Shown here: in pieces, positions 35,582 through 43,666 of the stretch
Layout of the letters: every line of letters begins with the position of its first letter
How positions within the stretch are numbered: position 1 is the stretch's first letter
Translations under genes and position numbers: made by a program
Notes under the pieces: model-generated
Seen by the model: the letters and a program-made list of their open reading frames with translations, nothing else
Databases searched by the model: none
What the model was told of the DNA's origin: nothing
Source: Niabella sp.
GTDB taxonomy: Bacteria > Bacteroidota > Bacteroidia > Chitinophagales > Chitinophagaceae
Assembly (NCBI GenBank): GCA_017744715.1
Contig: JAGIAT010000003.1
Span: 396,895-460,894 of the forward strand
Length of the DNA stretch: 64,000 nucleotides
Direction: 5' to 3'

Positions 35582-36055
35582 ATGAGTAAGCCGATTCCTA
35601 CCATTTTAAAAGCAGGCCTGCTTGCAGGCACATTGGATATCCTTGCTGCATTGCTGCATTATTACCTGGCAACCGGCAAAAATCCGCTTTTTATATTCCG
35701 GTATATTGCCAGTGCCTTGCTGGGGCCGGCGGCATTTTCCGGAGGACCGGAAATGTATATTGCCGGGCTCCTGCTGCATTATTTTGTTGCATTTGCATTT
35801 ACGCTGTTTTTCTTTTGGCTGTATCCCCATTTAAACATTTTGCAGCGAAACCCGGTGGCAACGGGTATCTTTTATGGTCTTTTTATCTGGGTGGTTATGA
35901 ATTTAGTGGTTGTTCCCCTATCAAGGATCGGCACTTTCCCCGGCAGGGTTTCCGCCATGCTCATCAATGCGGCCATACTGATCCTGGCCATTGGAATTCC
36001 GCTCGCCTTTATAGCCCGGCGTTATTACCGGCAAAAAGCGATGCATGCCCTATAA
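35582..36055 (+). CDS. Conserved four-helix membrane protein
   Basis: 157 residues with four predicted transmembrane segments (about 9-28, 47-82, 92-115, 126-146). Visible elements are the N-terminal GLLAGTLDILAALLHYY, the loop SGGPEMYIAG and RVSAMLINAAILILAIGIPLAFIARRYY. The general layout recalls small DUF1440/YagU-like inner-membrane proteins, but I cannot assign it. The start at 35582 (MSKPIPTILKAG) is preferred over the frame start at 35540. The DinB gene follows after 12 bp. Confidence 0.75.
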   Translation: MSKPIPTILKAGLLAGTLDILAALLHYYLATGKNPLFIFRYIASALLGPAAFSGGPEMYIAGLLLHYFVAFAFTLFFFWLYPHLNILQRNPVATGIFYGLFIWVVMNLVVVPLSRIGTFPGRVSAMLINAAILILAIGIPLAFIARRYYRQKAMHAL

Positions 36056-36067
36056 AATAAAACCTTC

Positions 36068-36547
36068 ATGCAGCCACTAAATGAACATTGTATCCTGCAA
36101 TACCAATGGGTAACCGAATCCCGGAGCCGGCTGTTGCATTACCTGGAAACCCTGGCACCCGGAATGCTGCTCCGGGCAATACCTTCCTTCAGCAACGGTG
36201 GCAGCATCCGCAACCTGCTGGTGCACGTGGCCAATGTATACCAGCACTGGGCCGGTATCATTGCCCTGAACAAAACGATCACTTATGCGGTCTGTGAAGA
36301 TTTCACAGATATTCCACAGATGCGTGCCCTTTATCATGCCATCGATCCATTGATAAACGAACTGCTGCAACAGGAAGCACTTACTACAACGCAGGTTTCG
36401 TTTTCACTCAACAAGGAGCAGCGCACCACTTCTTTGTTCCGGATTTTTACTCATGTCATCACACATGAATGCCATCATAAAGGACAGATCCTTACCATTA
36501 GCCGGCTATTGGGATATACACCGGTGGATACGGATATCATTCACTAA
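36068..36547 (+). CDS. DinB-family protein
   Basis: 159 residues, a four-helix bundle of the DinB/YfiT type. The metal-ligand histidines are in LLVHVANVYQHW (about residue 55) and in THECHHKGQI (about 137-142), the HxxxH arrangement of the family. DinB-like proteins are putative thiol-dependent metalloenzymes whose substrates are mostly unknown. It is likely co-transcribed with the preceding membrane protein and converges with the SufR-like regulator. Confidence 0.9.
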   Translation: MQPLNEHCILQYQWVTESRSRLLHYLETLAPGMLLRAIPSFSNGGSIRNLLVHVANVYQHWAGIIALNKTITYAVCEDFTDIPQMRALYHAIDPLINELLQQEALTTTQVSFSLNKEQRTTSLFRIFTHVITHECHHKGQILTISRLLGYTPVDTDIIH

Positions 36548-36646
36548 CAGGAAAAGCAAACATTGCAACCGTACATTTCAATTGCATGAAAATAAACGCA
36601 GGCAGCGCCATTTCCGAACGGGCCGCCATGCCTGAACGCGGCATCA

Positions 36647-37282
36647 TTATTCCGCCACCGGTGTTACCTTATAGGCACACCGCCGCGCGCCTTTTAAAAT
36701 ATGATCCACACGCTCCACTTCGGCAGCCTTGCCCAATACCGTTTTAAATGTTTTCAGTTCAGCTGCGCAAAAGCCCTGGCAACTGGCTGCGGCCGCACAG
36801 ATCGGGCAATGATTTTCCACCAGCAGAAAGCCCGCTCCCTCTTTTTTAACATCTGCCATATAGCCTTCCCGGGTGCGGATTACCGCCAGCCCTTTCAGCC
36901 GTTCCTTCAGCGTTGTTTTGCCTTCCAGCTCATGCAGATAGCGTTCCAGGCCGGCTTTGCCATTCGCTGCAATAATCTTATCCAGCGCCGGCTGGCCCAA
37001 GGTTCCGCGGATCGATTCGATCAGGTTTACGGTTAAAGCCGCATGCATATCCGGAAACCGGGCATGCCCCAGATCGGTCAACGCCCAGATCTGCTGTGGC
37101 CTTCCCCGGCCCCTGGACTCGGTGGTAGCTGCCACCAGCCCTTCTTTTGCAAGCTTCAGCAAATGAAACCGGGCGCCCTCTACCGTAATCTCCATTGCCG
37201 CAGCAAGATCCAGCAATGTTTGCGGCCCCTGGGTTTTGATAATGCCCAGCGCTTTTTCATTTTCAGGAAGTTGATTATGCAT
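36647..37282 (-). CDS. SufR-like transcriptional regulator with Cys-rich C-terminus
   Basis: 211 residues of the COG2345 type. An N-terminal winged helix (about 10-75: TLLDLAAAMEITVEGARFHLLKLAKEGLV) is followed by a C-terminal domain with four cysteine positions in CPICAAAASCQGFC plus a later RRCAYKV. In SufR-type regulators such cysteines hold an iron-sulfur cluster that senses Fe-S or redox status. It is divergent from DUF2480 and the FMN reductase (75 bp between starts), its probable targets. No suf genes are in this window. The start at 37282 is chosen for the normal N-terminus. Confidence 0.85.
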   Translation of the reverse strand: MHNQLPENEKALGIIKTQGPQTLLDLAAAMEITVEGARFHLLKLAKEGLVAATTESRGRGRPQQIWALTDLGHARFPDMHAALTVNLIESIRGTLGQPALDKIIAANGKAGLERYLHELEGKTTLKERLKGLAVIRTREGYMADVKKEGAGFLLVENHCPICAAAASCQGFCAAELKTFKTVLGKAAEVERVDHILKGARRCAYKVTPVAE

Positions 37283-37321
37283 AATAAACAAAGTAATTAT
37301 TTATTTTAAACACAAATTTAG

Positions 37322-37329
37322 TACTTTTG
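37322..37329 (+). promoter_or_regulatory. -7 element before the DUF2480 gene
   Basis: TACTTTTG fits TAnnTTTG and lies 27 nt upstream of the ATG at 37357. No TTTG at the -33 position. Confidence 0.45.
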
Positions 37330-37356
37330 CTCCACTTAACATACACAGATACCATA

Positions 37357-37890
37357 ATGCAAACCGCTCCGGATAGCATCCCAAACAAAGTAACCCAATC
37401 GGGTATCATAGGAATAAACCTGGTGGATTATGCTCCGGATGCTTCTTTTGTGAACTTCGATATCACGCCTTATTGTTACAAAGGTCTGATGCTGAAAGAA
37501 AAGGAGTTTAAAACCGCAATGGACGCGGTTAACTGGGCCCGGTACACAGGAAGCTGTGTAGCCCTTTATTGCTCTTCAGGCGCCATTCTTCCGCAATGGG
37601 TGTGGATGCTGCTGTCTGTAAAATTACGGCCATTCGCAAAAAGCATTATATTTGGCAGCACGGAAGCGCATAGAACGGAACGCTGGGTTGCAAACATTGA
37701 AACCGCAGATTTTAGCAGCCTGGCGGGGAAGAAAGTAACCCTGCGCGCAAACGCAGATGTACCGGAGGCCGTGTATATGAAAGCTACAGAAAAATTAATG
37801 CCGCTGGTACATACGCTGATGTATGGCGAACCCGGGCTGCCAAAAGTTATTTATAAGTTACAGAAACCAACAACAGAAACCACATCATGA
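37357..37890 (+). CDS. DUF2480 family protein
   Basis: 177 residues of DUF2480, a Bacteroidota family of unknown function. Characteristic segments are GIIGINLVDYAP near the start, DITPYCYKGLMLKEKEF and VALYCSSGAILPQWVWMLLS in the middle. Cytoplasmic; no signal peptide or membrane helix. It overlaps the FMN reductase gene by 4 bp (ATGA) and is divergent from the SufR-like regulator, so an involvement in Fe-S or redox homeostasis is plausible but not shown. The start at 37357 is preferred over 37327. Confidence 0.85.
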   Translation: MQTAPDSIPNKVTQSGIIGINLVDYAPDASFVNFDITPYCYKGLMLKEKEFKTAMDAVNWARYTGSCVALYCSSGAILPQWVWMLLSVKLRPFAKSIIFGSTEAHRTERWVANIETADFSSLAGKKVTLRANADVPEAVYMKATEKLMPLVHTLMYGEPGLPKVIYKLQKPTTETTS

Positions 37891-38441
37891 ATATATTAGT
37901 ATTGAACGGATCATTGGATCAACGGGAAGGCTCTACTCCCACAAAGCTTTCTGCATACCTGAAACAACATCTCGAAGCCCAGGGCGCAACCGTTTCCGCT
38001 TTCAATCTTGTGGAGTCTGGTATTCCTTTATTTGACTATACCTTGCAAAAGATCCCCAACGGTGTTCAGGTAATGCTTAACCTGTTCCGTAATGCCGACG
38101 CCCATATCTGGCTTACACCGCTTTATCATGGCAGCATGACCGGTGTTATGAAGAACTGCCTCGACTGGCTGGAACTGAGCTCCAAAGAAGAACGGCCCTA
38201 CCTGATCGACAAACTTATCGGGCTGATTTGCTGGGCAGACGGTGGTCAGGCAATGCAGGGCATCAACGCCATGGATGCCGTGGCCAAATCATTAAGAGCC
38301 TGGCCGGTTCCATTCAGTGTACCCATTGTACGCAATGCGTTATTTATGGCACCCGATTACCAGGAAATTACCCAGGAATATAAGAACAAGATCAACCTGC
38401 TGACCAGTATCATTACTTCAAAGCGGGTGGTAACCATTTAA
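37887..38441 (+). CDS. NADPH-dependent FMN reductase
   Basis: 184 residues, flavodoxin-like fold. The N-terminal ILVLNGSLDQREGSTPTKLS loop binds FMN phosphate, and WLTPLYHGSMTGVMKNCLDWL is the conserved flavin-contact segment. It reduces flavins or acts as an NAD(P)H:quinone-type oxidoreductase in the cytoplasm. It is translationally coupled to DUF2480 and likely under the divergent SufR-like regulator. Confidence 0.9.
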   Translation: MNILVLNGSLDQREGSTPTKLSAYLKQHLEAQGATVSAFNLVESGIPLFDYTLQKIPNGVQVMLNLFRNADAHIWLTPLYHGSMTGVMKNCLDWLELSSKEERPYLIDKLIGLICWADGGQAMQGINAMDAVAKSLRAWPVPFSVPIVRNALFMAPDYQEITQEYKNKINLLTSIITSKRVVTI

Positions 38442-38527
38442 TGGCAGGGAGCTTTCTATCGGGATGACCTGGGAATGTGAAAATGGAATGAAGTATAACA
38501 ACGGAACTGACCGGCTATATTGTAAAA

Positions 38528-38559
38528 ATGTGGAGATTTGAAAATTTGGGAATGTGAAA
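38528..38559. repeat. 8-bp-period repeat
   Basis: Four 8-mers in register: ATGTGGAG, ATTTGAAA, ATTTGGGA, ATGTGAAA. The reverse-complement type occurs at 56355-56378. Confidence 0.6.
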
Positions 38560-38660
38560 ATGACGTTTCTGCTTCGTAAACTTTCCCCCGGTCGGCATTT
38601 GAGGATAACAGGGAATAGCGAGTGGTGAACAGGAAAAAGCCAAGTAGAAACGAAGATCCA

Positions 38661-38716
38661 ACCTCAAAACGACAACTCTAACCTGAAACTTTAAACCTGG
38701 AACCTGGAACTCGAAA
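38661..38716. repeat. 7-bp-period repeat at the 3' end of alkA
   Basis: Eight 7-mers in register, including an exact CCTGGAA doublet (38696-38709) and ACCTCAA, CCTGAAA, CTTTAAA, CTCGAAA. The array supplies the last residues and the stop codon of the alkA-like gene (38691-38693 is its TAA). Confidence 0.75.
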
Positions 38717-39338
38717 CAGTTTTCTCCGATAAATAATGATGCCACAGGATCATGGTAGCAACCGTACGGTGCGGCGCCCAGCCTGCCGCAACCGCCAGCA
38801 GTGTTTCTTTGGATGTATCCCTGTCCAGGGCTTTTAACCGTTTTAATGCATTCACCGCCGCCAGGTCTCCTACCGGAAAAATATCGGCACGTTGCAAGAC
38901 AAACATCAGGTATACATCAACCGTCCAGTTACCGATCCCCTTTAAAGCCGTCAGTTTTTCGCGCACCACCGCATCCGGCAACCGGTGCATGGCGGCAAGA
39001 TCGATGGCCCCGCTCACAATGGCCGCTGCCAGTCCCCGGATATACCCGGCCTTTTGCCGGCTGACATAGCAGGCACGCAGCGCTTCATCGCTCAGTTTTA
39101 AAATAGCCCCGGGATGAATGCCCCCGGTATATTCCCGCAATTTATTTAGCGCCGCCAATGCCGAAGCCAGCGAAACCTGTTGTTCCAGGATGATATGCAC
39201 CAGCGATTCAAAACTATTGGAACGCGTCCACATCGGCGGATGCCCGTATGTTTCCAGAACACCCGCCAGGTGTGCATCCTTTTTAGCAAGCTGGTTGCAG
39301 ATACGTTTAAATGTTTTTTCGGAAAAAGAACGGATCAT
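38691..39338 (-). CDS. DNA-3-methyladenine glycosylase, AlkA-like
   Basis: 215 residues of the HhH-GPD superfamily. The helix-hairpin-helix LKGIGNWTVDVYLMF is followed by FPVGDLAAVNAL with the catalytic aspartate, and an upstream helical segment has ILEQQVSLASA. It excises alkylated purines in base-excision repair. It lies 12 bp downstream of the Ogt gene and is surely co-transcribed. The last residues (SSSRFQV) and the stop codon are encoded by a 7-bp-period repeat, so the natural C-terminus was probably replaced or lengthened by that array; the catalytic domain is complete. Confidence 0.92.
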   Translation of the reverse strand: MIRSFSEKTFKRICNQLAKKDAHLAGVLETYGHPPMWTRSNSFESLVHIILEQQVSLASALAALNKLREYTGGIHPGAILKLSDEALRACYVSRQKAGYIRGLAAAIVSGAIDLAAMHRLPDAVVREKLTALKGIGNWTVDVYLMFVLQRADIFPVGDLAAVNALKRLKALDRDTSKETLLAVAAGWAPHRTVATMILWHHYLSEKTVSSSRFQV

Positions 39339-39350
39339 CGATTCGGAAGA

Positions 39351-39851
39351 TTACCACAGATCCAGCTGTGGCTTTGGATTTTCAAGATTCAACAAATAAA
39401 TTTTACGCTGCAGACCTCCGCCAAACCCAACCATCTTCCCATCTGCACCAATTACGCGGTGGCAGGGAACAATGATCGGTACAGGGTTTTTATTCAATGC
39501 GCCACCCACCGCCCGTACGGTTTTGATATCTCCAACCCGTTTAGCCATTTCGCCATAGCTGATCGTTTTCCCAAAGGGAATATCCGCCAGCAGTTCCCAA
39601 ACTTTTTTCTGGAAATCACTGCCCGTCAGCATCACCGGCAACGCAAACACCTTCAGCTTTCCCTCAAAGTAATCCTTAAGCTGACGCTCGGCCTCCAGCA
39701 GCAACGGGTGTGCGGTGTCCTTAAAAAAATGTTCATCCGGCACATATTTTTTATCAATCCGCCATTGTACGCCAACCAGGTGTATGGCGGTGCATACCAG
39801 GCGCAACGGCCCTGTGGGCGATACGATCTCTTTATAAAAATAAGCTTCCAT
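39351..39851 (-). CDS. ogt: Methylated-DNA--protein-cysteine methyltransferase
   Basis: 166 residues. The acceptor-cysteine motif IIVPCHRVIG, the preceding DNA-binding helix (GKTISYGEMAKRVG, VRAVGGALNKNP) and the N-terminal ribonuclease-like domain are all present. It transfers methyl groups from O6-methylguanine or O4-methylthymine to itself. It leads a two-gene unit with the AlkA-like glycosylase, pairing direct reversal with base excision. Confidence 0.94.
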   Translation of the reverse strand: MEAYFYKEIVSPTGPLRLVCTAIHLVGVQWRIDKKYVPDEHFFKDTAHPLLLEAERQLKDYFEGKLKVFALPVMLTGSDFQKKVWELLADIPFGKTISYGEMAKRVGDIKTVRAVGGALNKNPVPIIVPCHRVIGADGKMVGFGGGLQRKIYLLNLENPKPQLDLW

Positions 39852-40037
39852 CTGCCGCTCTAAAATACATCATTCCGGAGGATTGTGCACGATTACTTAA
39901 ATTTACGGCAAACAAAACACAACCCTGAACTGCATGCAATACATTCCGGGCTGTTATGCAAACCTAAAAAACCGGAACCTACTGACATAGCGTTGTCATC
40001 ACGGGTTTTTAGCTTCGCAGTATTAAAACAATACGTT

Positions 40038-40502
40038 ATGACAAAGGAACACATCACATCGTTTAAAGTAATCGGGATCGGAGTACGCACCACCAATGAA
40101 AACAACCAGGCGGCAAAAGATATTGCTGCGCTTTGGAACCGTTTTTTAACAGCAGGCATCGCGCAGCAGATTCCCAATAAGACCGGAGATGAAATTTATT
40201 CCGTTTATACGGCTTATGAAAAGGATCATACGCAACCGTATACAACCATACTGGGATGCCGGGTAGCTTCTTTTGACCACATCCCCGAAGGAATGGAGGC
40301 CGTGGAAATTACAGCCGGAACGTACGCCTGCTTTACGGCAACCGGTAAATTGGGCGATGGTGCGGTGTTTAATGAGTGGCTAAAGATCTGGAACACGCAG
40401 CTGCCCCGGAAATACACCACCGATTTTGAAGTATACGGCGCAAAGGCCCAGGATCCAGAACATGCAGAAGTTCCTATTTTTATAGCATTGGAAAATGTAT
40501 GA
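40038..40502 (+). CDS. GyrI-like effector-binding domain protein
   Basis: 154 residues corresponding to the free-standing effector-binding (GyrI-like/Bacterial transcription activator) domain, without a DNA-binding region. Features are SFKVIGIGVRTTNENNQ at the start, IYSVYTAYEKDHTQPYTTILGC, and the C-terminal DFEVYGAKAQDPEHAEVPIFIAL. Such proteins bind small hydrophobic ligands or act as DNA gyrase inhibitor analogues. The start at 40038 is preferred; the frame extends upstream without conserved sequence. It overlaps the next gene by 4 bp. Confidence 0.85.
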   Translation: MTKEHITSFKVIGIGVRTTNENNQAAKDIAALWNRFLTAGIAQQIPNKTGDEIYSVYTAYEKDHTQPYTTILGCRVASFDHIPEGMEAVEITAGTYACFTATGKLGDGAVFNEWLKIWNTQLPRKYTTDFEVYGAKAQDPEHAEVPIFIALENV

Positions 40503-40864
40503 ACGCATTAGATGATTTTTACGCAAAGCAGGAAGAGCCCGTAAAAAGCTGCCTGCTTGCTTTAAAAGCAATGATCCTTTCGCAGGATGCCCATGTTACC
40601 ACATCCTGGAAGTATGGAATGCCTTTTTTTTGTTACAAAGGAAAAATGTGCTGTTACCTTTGGATCGATAAAAAACTGGGCCACCCCTACCTGGGCATTG
40701 TGGAAGGAACGCACCTGCATCACCCGTTGTTAAAACAGGAACAGCGGGCGCGGATGAAGACCATTACCTTCAACCCCAGCAAGGACCTTCCCGTGGCTAC
40801 AATTACAAAGATCCTGCAGGACATGCTCCGGCTGTACCGTAAAGGGATCGTAAAACTAAAATAA
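40499..40864 (+). CDS. DUF1801-family protein
   Basis: 121 residues of the DUF1801/YdhG-like fold: TSWKYGMPFFCYKGKMCCYLWIDK is the family core and LPVATITKILQDMLRLYRKG the C-terminal helix. The function is unknown; the fold resembles frataxin-like and small ligand-binding domains. It is translationally coupled to the GyrI-like gene (ATGA overlap). Cytoplasmic. Confidence 0.85.
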   Translation: MNALDDFYAKQEEPVKSCLLALKAMILSQDAHVTTSWKYGMPFFCYKGKMCCYLWIDKKLGHPYLGIVEGTHLHHPLLKQEQRARMKTITFNPSKDLPVATITKILQDMLRLYRKGIVKLK

Positions 40865-41020
40865 CCGGGCATGCCGTTAATATTGAGCAGGCGCTGTCTT
40901 TTCCGCATGCTCCCAACCAGGTAGAACAAACGGGTACAGGCTACAGAACCGGGTATTTTCCACCGGATTTTGTTACTTTGCCCTGCCTGCGCTACATACA
41001 GGCAATAGCATACCCCGGCA

Positions 41021-41491
41021 ATGCAGCAGCTCCGGCTTATACAACTCCGGTCAACAGACGCACTCCCCTTCAGTTTATTATTACTGGCGGACGAAACGAT
41101 AGCGGCCATAGAAAAATACATCTATAATTCAGCGGTATATGTGCTGATGGATGCACAGGAGATGATTGGCGTTGCCGCCTTATATCCATTATCGGCCGAT
41201 GAGCTGGAAATAAAAAATATAGCGATAGCCGTATCCCATCAAAACAAGGGCATCGGCTCCTTTTTGATCCGGCAGCTCGTTGAGCTGGCGCGCAAACAAC
41301 ACTATAAAACACTCCTTGTTGGAACCGCGGATACGGGGTTGCAGCAGATCCGGTTTTATGAACGCAACGGTTTCCGGCAGTTCGCGATCCGGGAAAACTT
41401 TTTTACCGAGCACTATCCTCAACCCATTTTTGAAAACGGCATTCAGTTAAAAGACATGATCCTCCTCCGGCGGGCATTGTACCCTTTATAA
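41021..41491 (+). CDS. GNAT-family N-acetyltransferase
   Basis: 156 residues of the GNAT fold. The acetyl-CoA pyrophosphate loop is SHQNKGIGSFLI (Q/RxxGxG/A form), preceded by the strand ELEIKNIAIAV and followed by TADTGLQQIRFYERNGF. The substrate cannot be predicted. It stands alone, about 230 bp upstream of the copper cluster and separated from it by a canonical promoter. Confidence 0.88.
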   Translation: MQQLRLIQLRSTDALPFSLLLLADETIAAIEKYIYNSAVYVLMDAQEMIGVAALYPLSADELEIKNIAIAVSHQNKGIGSFLIRQLVELARKQHYKTLLVGTADTGLQQIRFYERNGFRQFAIRENFFTEHYPQPIFENGIQLKDMILLRRALYPL

Positions 41492-41674
41492 CATCACCAT
41501 TCGAAGCATCCTCCACCGGCTATGTAAATCATTCCATAACGCTTTGTCATAAGGAAAGTACCGCAACCCGTTCTTACAACATTTCACGGTTTTCTTACAT
41601 CATTTACAGAAATGCTAAGTAAATGAGGCTCAATTGTTATCAATCTGTTAGAATCTCAAATCAAGGCTATTTTT

Positions 41675-41705
41675 TTTGTCCGGAAAACAATAGGATGTAA
41701 TTTTG
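41675..41705 (+). promoter_or_regulatory. Canonical -33/-7 promoter of the copper cluster
   Basis: TTTG (41675-41678), 19-bp spacer, TAATTTTG (41698-41705): a perfect match to TTTG-N19-TAnnTTTG. It lies 13 nt before the ATG at 41719, so the leader would be only a few nucleotides long. Confidence 0.85.
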
Positions 41706-41718
41706 TGTAGTGATACAA

Positions 41719-42096
41719 ATGCGTTTTATAGTATTGATAGTATTTCTGGCCGCCTTTTTTATGGCGCCGGCGTTAACGGCCGGTGCCTGTGAAATGCATC
41801 AAAAAACGGTGCAACATATAACGCCAAATGCTTCCAAAAGCAAGAAAGAACATGCCGGCCACAAAGCTTCCTGTTGCGATCAGACAGCTGCTAAACACCA
41901 GCAGAAGGAACATTGTACACATGATAACTGTACCGACAACAGTTGTCACCCGGTTTCCATTTACAGTTTGCATACCGTCCATGCTCTTGGGATTAGTTCC
42001 CTTCCGGTAGCAGTAGCCGATCATCGCATCGGGCGAACCCCGCTACACCTTCCCGCTTACACCTATACCATCTGGCAACCACCCCGGCTGGGTTAA
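41719..42096 (+). CDS. Exported Cys/His-rich protein of the copper cluster
   Basis: 125 residues. A signal peptide (about 1-22, ending PALTAGA) is followed by a short mature protein packed with metal-ligand residues: CEMHQKTVQH, HAGHKASCCDQ, KEHCTHDNCTDNSCH. The C-terminal half lacks cysteines. No family is recognised, but the composition and the neighbours (DUF3347 proteins, multicopper oxidase, YHS protein) suggest periplasmic copper or other soft-metal binding. The ATG at 41719 is preferred; a GTG at 41710 is in frame but would overlap the predicted transcription start. Confidence 0.75.
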   Translation: MRFIVLIVFLAAFFMAPALTAGACEMHQKTVQHITPNASKSKKEHAGHKASCCDQTAAKHQQKEHCTHDNCTDNSCHPVSIYSLHTVHALGISSLPVAVADHRIGRTPLHLPAYTYTIWQPPRLG

Positions 42097-42202
42097 TCAG
42101 TTTTACAGGGGCATTTTATGCCCGTTCCGAAACGCTCCGGCGTTCGCTCATACTGTATGCGATCCTTTCGCATGCAATTTATCACTGATTAATCATACAA
42201 CC

Positions 42203-43060
42203 ATGCAATCAATAAAAAATATATCATTGGGCCTTCTGATGGGGCTCGCTACCACTTTTTCTTATGCGCACGGACAAATAAAACATTCAAAAACCATCAC
42301 CGTATCCATCCGGGGCAATGCGGCCGGCTGCAAAACGCTGATTGAAAAAGCAGGAACGCAGAAAAAATCATCCAGCTTAACATGGGATGCCGCCACTCAA
42401 AAAGCAACGCTGGTTTATAACCCCCATGTCACCACCAAAGATGCCGTGTTAAAACAGGTGGCCCTCGCCGGGTTTGATAATGAAAGTTACAATGCACCGG
42501 CTGAAACGTACCGGTTACTTCCGGTAGCCTGCCGGTACAAAGGCGATCAGGAAACCGTACCCCCGCAAGAACATACCGGTCATACCCCGGTGCAACAGGA
42601 GCATCTGTCCGTAACAACATCTGAAATAGCAGCAGTGTCAACGCTGGAACCATTGTATAAAGCCTATTTTGCTATCAATAACGCCCTGGTACAGTCGGAT
42701 GAAAAAACCGCTGCTCAAAAGGCCGCTCAACTGAGCGCTGCCATTAAGGCCGTAAAAATGGACGCACTGGCCACCAACGAACACCAGGTTTGGATGGCGG
42801 TGATGGGCGATCTTCAAAAACAGGCTGCCGCATTGCAATCGGCCAGTGGAATCGAAAAACAACGGGCTGCATTTGCACCGCTTTCGGGCACTATTTACAA
42901 ACTGATAAAGGCATCTTCCTTACCCTATAAAGTTTATTACAATCATTGCCCGATGTACAAGGGCGGCGCCAACTGGCTCAGCAACGAGCAAGGAATTAAA
43001 AACCCGTATTATGGCTCCAGGATGCTGACCTGCGGTTCTACAAAGGAAACGCTTCAATAA
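42203..43060 (+). CDS. HMA-like domain fused to DUF3347
   Basis: 285 residues. Signal peptide (about 1-22), then an HMA-like ferredoxin-fold domain (about 28-98). Its metal loop reads RGNAAGCKTLIEKA, where the paralogue at 58150-58506 has SGNCGMCKKTIEKA, so the first cysteine of CxxC is lost. A His-rich linker (PQEHTGHTPVQQEH) leads to a DUF3347 domain (about 148-285) ending YNHCPMYKGGANWLS and a later cysteine in MLTCGSTKETL. DUF3347 proteins accompany copper efflux systems in Bacteroidota. It is likely co-transcribed with the following three genes; the spacing to the next is 27 bp. Confidence 0.85.
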   Translation: MQSIKNISLGLLMGLATTFSYAHGQIKHSKTITVSIRGNAAGCKTLIEKAGTQKKSSSLTWDAATQKATLVYNPHVTTKDAVLKQVALAGFDNESYNAPAETYRLLPVACRYKGDQETVPPQEHTGHTPVQQEHLSVTTSEIAAVSTLEPLYKAYFAINNALVQSDEKTAAQKAAQLSAAIKAVKMDALATNEHQVWMAVMGDLQKQAAALQSASGIEKQRAAFAPLSGTIYKLIKASSLPYKVYYNHCPMYKGGANWLSNEQGIKNPYYGSRMLTCGSTKETLQ

Positions 43061-43087
43061 CCACACGCCTCATTTAAAACAGCACTC

Positions 43088-43666
43088 ATGAAACAGTTAC
43101 TTTTATGGGGAGGAATGGCTATTGCTATAGCAGCCTGCAATACCCCCAACACCGGGAAGCAGCCAATAGCTGCTGATACGGTTAGGAAGCCAGGGATATC
43201 CACCCACGGAACAGATCCTACCAAACAGTCCTTTTCTTCAACAGAAATCCTGGATGCTTACGTTGTATTAGGAACAGCGCTTTTTGAAGAACAGGCTGCA
43301 AGCATTACGAACGCCGCCGGCACGCTTGGCAACAAGCTGAAAGCACAGCAGGTAACGGGGCTTCCGCCAGCACAGCAAAAAGAGGTGCAGGAAATCATCG
43401 AGGCTTCTGTTGAAAATGCGGCGCATATTGCCGCCAGCAAGGATAAACCGGATCACCAGCGGGAACATTTCCAGTTGCTGACGGACGACCTGTACGACCT
43501 GGTAAAAATAGCAGGTACTAAAGCCGTCATTTACAAATTTACCTGCCCATCGCTGAACAACGGACAGGGAGGATCCTGGCTCAGCGATCAGCAAGCCGTA
43601 AAAAATCCTTATACCGGAGCGGCCCGTAACAACTGTGGTGCCATCACCGAAACGTTGAATCCATGA
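43088..43666 (+). CDS. DUF3347 lipoprotein
   Basis: 192 residues. Lipoprotein signal ending IAIAAC (cysteine 17), a short low-complexity linker, then a DUF3347 domain (about 48-192) ending FTCPSLNNGQGGSWLSDQ and NNCGAITETLNP. It is a clear paralogue of the C-terminal domain of the preceding gene: the WLSxxQxxKNPYxG motif and final cysteine match in both. Predicted to be anchored in the envelope and to take part in copper binding. It overlaps the next gene by 4 bp (ATGA). Confidence 0.85.
   Translation: MKQLLLWGGMAIAIAACNTPNTGKQPIAADTVRKPGISTHGTDPTKQSFSSTEILDAYVVLGTALFEEQAASITNAAGTLGNKLKAQQVTGLPPAQQKEVQEIIEASVENAAHIAASKDKPDHQREHFQLLTDDLYDLVKIAGTKAVIYKFTCPSLNNGQGGSWLSDQQAVKNPYTGAARNNCGAITETLNP

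Noticed and set aside
39180..39863. 227-codon plus-strand open frame
   Set aside because: Antisense to alkA and ogt, both of which have complete catalytic motifs.
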